This document shows positions 59,408 through 64,000 of a stretch of DNA of 64,000 nt, one piece after another. The notes beneath the pieces were generated by a model. That model had not been told where the DNA came from, did no database searches, and worked only from the letters and a program-made list of their open reading frames with translations. Origin of the DNA: Trileptium ribeirensis (lineage: Eukaryota > Nematoda > Enoplea > Enoplida > Thoracostomopsidae). The stretch covers positions 62,001 to 126,000 of the forward strand of contig JASANE010000442.1 of NCBI GenBank assembly GCA_030248225.1, written 5' to 3'. Position numbers and translations under genes: made by a program. Position 1 is the stretch's first letter; each line of letters opens with the position of its first letter.

Positions 59408-62400
59408 CAATTACAGATTTTGGAGCCAATATTTACAGTCTGAATTATACAGTATTGAGAGCAAGTATGGAAGCCGCTAAAAAGAAATAGGATCGAATAC
59501 CCCATTCGGTGAAGTCGCTTGATCAAGATACGCCAAAAATCATGATTCGTTGAAGCAGTTGTATACTTGAAACTTTTTCTGAAACTTACATTATAGAAGC
59601 GGACCACTAGTAATCCGAAAAATTCTTCAAAACTTGTTTACAGCATAAATATTGCCGAAGTGAATTTATGAACCGTCATGATGAGCTGAGTCGAATGGCA
59701 CCAACCTATTGTTGTATCTTCGGAATTAGCGTTTTGCAGATAGAGGGACTAATAGGAACAGAATAATGTTACATCTTAAATCATACGTTTTATATACAAT
59801 TACGATGTTGGTAATTTACCACCCGTGATATATACGCGTGTAGCATGACATGGCGTTCGTAAAGCTAGTTCCATTTGGTTATAGAAAAACAGCCAATGTG
59901 CACTACGTGCGCATACTTATCTAATTTTATATCGGAAACTGCTACACATCCTCGTTCGTCAAACACATACATTGCTTAGCTTAATGCAAAGCCATTATGA
60001 AACTTGTACTTATATGTCAAACTAGAGTGAGTCATTTTAAAAGATTTGTTTTGCTAGTTGTTGAACATGTGTTGGTGTCCAAGTTAGATATATACACGAA
60101 AATTTTACCCCGATGTAGTGAAAAATTGTGAGTTAAGCGGTGTCTCTATAACATAGCCCTTGTTGTAATGCAACATACCGTGTTGGATCCCTCACCCGTT
60201 ATGCAACAAGCAGGCAACAATTCTTTATTTCCCAGTCTAAAATTCCAATATTTCCTACTTTTTATTATTCAGCCTTGTTTCTAGGAGAAAACTTATCGTT
60301 ACCACTTTTTAAAACATTGATGCAAGCCTTCGAAAGACTTTTAAAATAACATATAAACCATGTCCAATTTCAATTCGTAAATCCGAAATTTTGTCCTGTT
60401 TACAAGCAGGATATATTTCACTGGACAATAAGAAATTTGAAAATCAGATTACTGACGGTAATTACTTATTAAAGCTCTCAAAGTATTTTAACATGGCTAG
60501 AACGACATGATGCATAGATGGTTTTCATGAATTTACTTTAGTTAATTGCTTTGGTTATCAAACTAAGCAGTGTGAATTAATAACATGAAACTTTAAGCTT
60601 ATACCTCAAATGTTACGAAGAGGTAAACGTTGGATATAGTTCTGAGCGAGAAATATTTTGTATAGTATTTTAATCGTTACATACGAAACTATCCATAGAA
60701 GCCATAGCTATAATCTGACTTGAAATGAGCCATGTAAATTACAATTATTTCACTCACAAATAAAATTTCAGCTAACTGAAAACAGCGAAAATGGATTATG
60801 TTCAGTGGAAACTTATGATTAGGAGCAAAAAAGCAAATTCACAATTTTAGTATTTGATGATCGCATAGAATTTGGTCTTTTGCGTGATGCAAGCGACGTA
60901 ATTCTTTCATAGAAGAATAAAACAGAATATTCAACTGCGGCTAGGCATCTTGGCGTGCTATCGGCCTGGCACCTTTATGGTGTCAGCCGTCTGCTCCTTT
61001 TGAGATTTTACATGGCCAAGTAACCCTGATGGGCGTCACGTTGTAACGTTAGAAAAAGCACAGCTTAGAGCGGATGGTTCAGGCTTAGGCTAAGGCTTAG
61101 TATATCTAGAACGGCATGACTTGCACTATATTTACGCACCTCATAGTTACTTTCGCCATAATTATTGTTACTGCATTTAAGCCGTCTAGGGAACCAATCG
61201 CGTTCTTTAGTAGTAGTATATTGTTTATTACCGGTCATTGGATGTTGCAGCTCCAAGGGTTTTGCATCCGGAGTTAAGTCCATCATGGCGAGACTAACCA
61301 TTAAGGAATAGCCTGACTGCAACATCCTCTGCCAGCCTTATGCAAATATAACACAACATATAGAGCAAATTTAAATAAACATGACTTACAAGAGCAGTCA
61401 ATAAACGAATTAAATCAAAAAAGAAGGTAAATCCACTTATATTTCTGATTACATAATTTCTGTCTATACAATTGTCGTAATCCGTGCTTGCGACGGGATA
61501 GGCTATGTCGTTCATAGTTCCAGCAGTGTTTAAAAGTAATAATTTCTTTAGCAGAATGCAGTTTGCCTCGTGTGACCATGGCGTTCGGAAATTCAACGAA
61601 GAAATTCTCTACTGTTGTTACACTTCAAACCCAAGAATAAAATGTTTGTTACAAACATTTCAGCTAAAATCTTTCCTATTTTGGTAGAATTGGCTTTTGT
61701 CGACGGTCACCCACAATCTTGTTTATATCTCTTCATACGTAATATTTCAATATAACCAAGCACAAATTATATACTTGTACAAATTAAAAAATTTCGTATG
61801 CAGAAAGCACTTTAGTTTACTACACAAACAACAATAGGAAAAATTTATTTAAAATAATTTGTTGCACTATGCGTATGGTGATGGATTCGGACGAAATGCG
61901 TAACTTATAACAGATTTAAACATTATACCCCCAAGTGTTTAAACGAAACCAGTAAATGTTAAAATATCGCAGTAATAAATTTTGTATCAACTAGATGTTA
62001 TCCTGAGATCGTTAGGTTTAGCATCGTTACCTAATAACTAGCAAGTACGAAGCTTGAACAATATGTATTCATCGTAGGGTTTACCCGGCCATTTATTGCA
62101 ATTTTAGCCTAAGCCTAAGCTTAAGCCTATTAAAACTCCAGTAGCAACTTGATTTTGACATATTTGCTAGTTTCTGCCCGCTTATTCAGTTATTGAAGGG
62201 TTATTGTTACCATACTTGTAGGGAAATACTTTAAAATCTTTATATTGGGAACATTTTAGGCGTCGTTTCGCAGTTGGCAAGTTATATAACGTTGCAGAGC
62301 AGGACTCATCTTAATTTTGATCTCAAAACGACTGCTATTCAGGCACAGTTCATAGACGTGGAGACGTGCTGTAGATTGATGTGTTTACCACTTATTTGCC

Positions 62401-63690
62401 AATATTTTATATGCAATGATTGACATAAAATAAGGAAATCGGCCAATCAGATACCGAACTGTACATCGTTTTCTGAGCCATATATGTAATAAAGCGCTGC
62501 ATTGTTGCAGAAATATATCAACATGATGATAGTAGAATAATTTTATTTATAAACGAAAAATAAATCATAACATTTTAAAGGCGTGGGATCGTTTTAATAA
62601 CAATATTGTTTCTATGCTGTAGACATTAAAATTGCAGTATATGTACAAGACGATTTGTAAGTTTCGTAACCTACACAAAACGCGTTCTCTATTGCTTTCA
62701 GAGGCTCGGGCACACCAACCCCACACCGAGGCCACACCTAAGTTGGACTAACAAATACTTGACAGAATAAAAATCTAAAACATGTTCGAACGATGTATTA
62801 ATTAAGGATAGGTAAAGGTGCCAGCCACTCCGTCAAAAATTTCTGAATTCGCTAGTGCACATGTTTCGAAATTCGAACATGATTAGCATTTTGTCTTGCA
62901 AACAAACGGAAACTTGTAGTCAATTATAGTTGAACAGTTGAGATGTTTCACGTTTTGAACCAATTACAACTCTAATTTGCGTAATTAATAACTAGGTGTG
63001 AAATCCTACACTTACTTGGAAGTATCCGATTCGCGCATGCATATATTAGAATGAAATGCAAATATCTATGATATGATCATACAAACGTGTCCATGTCACT
63101 ACACATATTATGCGACTATATATTATTTTATACAATGTTTGACTACGCCTATATATGTGAAGTTGCAAGTACGCATATACAAATACAATATTTCCAAAAT
63201 ACAGCGACAAGAAGTATTTTGGCTTCCCAATTTAAGACTTCTTTCTGACAAATATTTCTAAATGCTTTAATTGCTACGCATTGCATGTTATTAGTAACAA
63301 AGTTAATGTAAAATTGCTGCGCATAAAAGCAAAGATACCATTTATTTTGTAGTTCCAGGTCCGCAATGTTTGGCGGAGCATACTGATCTCACCAAGTAAT
63401 CAGCAGGATTCTACGTCTATATCCGGTTCACATTAGCAAAATGAGCGCCATTTGCAAATAATTACGCAATAGCGACACCGGTGATACGTACATACTAGAT
63501 GTTTCGCTTAGATGGTTTGGCTTTATTAACTATTTTAGCTTTACAAGGCTGACGATGGCTGGTTTTTGACATTTTAGTACCCTAACCATAGCCGTGGTGA
63601 AGACTTATAGACATTCAAGAATCGTTAACCTTTATGTTCGATATTTTTATGTACAAGTAATGGTCTTGAGGCATGTGGACGCCTTATATA
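59408..63690. other. Gap: no gene recognised
   Basis: AT-rich noncoding DNA with scattered short frames, none with a recognised domain. Short TTAGGC-like words occur at about 61,083 and, inverted, at about 62,106, too few to call telomeric. Confidence 0.45.
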
Positions 63691-63762
63691 AAGGCCTGTT
63701 CACGAGCTCAAACATTTTGCTCATATTTTTAGCTCAAAGGTTTGAGCATGTGAATACACCTT
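63691..63762. repeat. 72-bp foldback element
   Basis: 23-bp inverted ends AAGGCCTGTTCACGAGCTCAAAC and the inverse of AAGGTGTATTCACATGCTCAAAC enclose 26 bp. It can form a hairpin. It may be a minimal MITE. Confidence 0.7.
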
Positions 63763-64000
63763 AACAAACGCTGGATATTCAATAATTACATAGTGATAAG
63801 TCAATTGATCAATTAATAGCGGGTGAATCGCCCCTAAATTACTTGAGATAGCACAGGTCTCCGTAACATTTGTAAATTTTGGCTTTTAGCTAAAGCAAAT
63901 CATTCGTCTGACAGCTTATTTGAAGACCTTTGCTGTTTGAAGAAAACCAATACAAAACATGTACTTCAAAAATACATTATCTTGGCCGCAAAAAATGTTT

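Noticed and set aside
61083..62125. TTAGGC-like words as interstitial telomere or TIRs
   Set aside because: Only one or two hexamers at each site and no further inverted similarity around them.

Overview
This window looks like repeat-dominated nuclear DNA from an invertebrate animal. It has no bacterial gene organisation, no recognisable host gene and no intact RNA gene. It is largely AT-rich and crowded with minisatellites, short terminal-inverted-repeat (TIR) elements and LTR-retroelement remains. The species cannot be fixed from the sequence.

Layout: 1-1029 is featureless. 1030-2820 is a 16-bp G-free satellite. 2.9-8.5 kb holds a fragment of a larger repeat, a 47-bp tandem array and a G-rich island. 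8.5-13.7 kb and 21.6-26.0 kb are two inverted copies of one roughly 4.4-5.2-kb noncoding repeat. Between them lie a truncated TIR element, a stretch almost without cytosine and a 38-bp array. 26.5-38.5 kb is an LTR retroelement of the Ty3/gypsy (Metaviridae-like) type, truncated at its 3' end. 41-49 kb holds several small DNA transposons, three consecutive minisatellites and the rearranged remains of a second, more diverged retroelement. 53.6-59.4 kb holds further TIR elements, a tRNA-like sequence and a recent 203-bp duplication. From 59.4 kb to the end almost nothing is recognisable.

The main discovery candidate is the retroelement at 27,547-35,400. One uninterrupted ORF of 2,617 codons contains, in order: a Gag capsid-like region, a CCHC zinc knuckle, a roughly 1,250-residue region of unknown function, a class-I-type envelope (signal-like hydrophobic segment, RREKR cleavage site, Ala/Gly-rich fusion peptide, heptad-like region, transmembrane anchor) and the start of a retroviral aspartic protease. 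Reverse transcriptase, RNase H and the zinc-binding part of integrase follow in broken frames. The order is therefore gag-X-env-pro-pol, not the usual gag-pro-pol-env. The second, decayed element (45.2-48.1 kb, minus strand) independently shows Gag knuckle, Env N-terminus and protease in the same order. This argues against an assembly accident and for a distinct retroelement lineage. In the first element the 7.85-kb gag-X-env ORF is unbroken, while the 2.7 kb of pol after it has at least seven frame changes and two stops. Either gag-env is under selection or the copy is a mosaic.

The other genetic material is non-coding and non-autonomous. I count three TIR families with more than one copy or well-defined ends. 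One of these elements is inserted inside the decayed retroelement, which gives a relative chronology.
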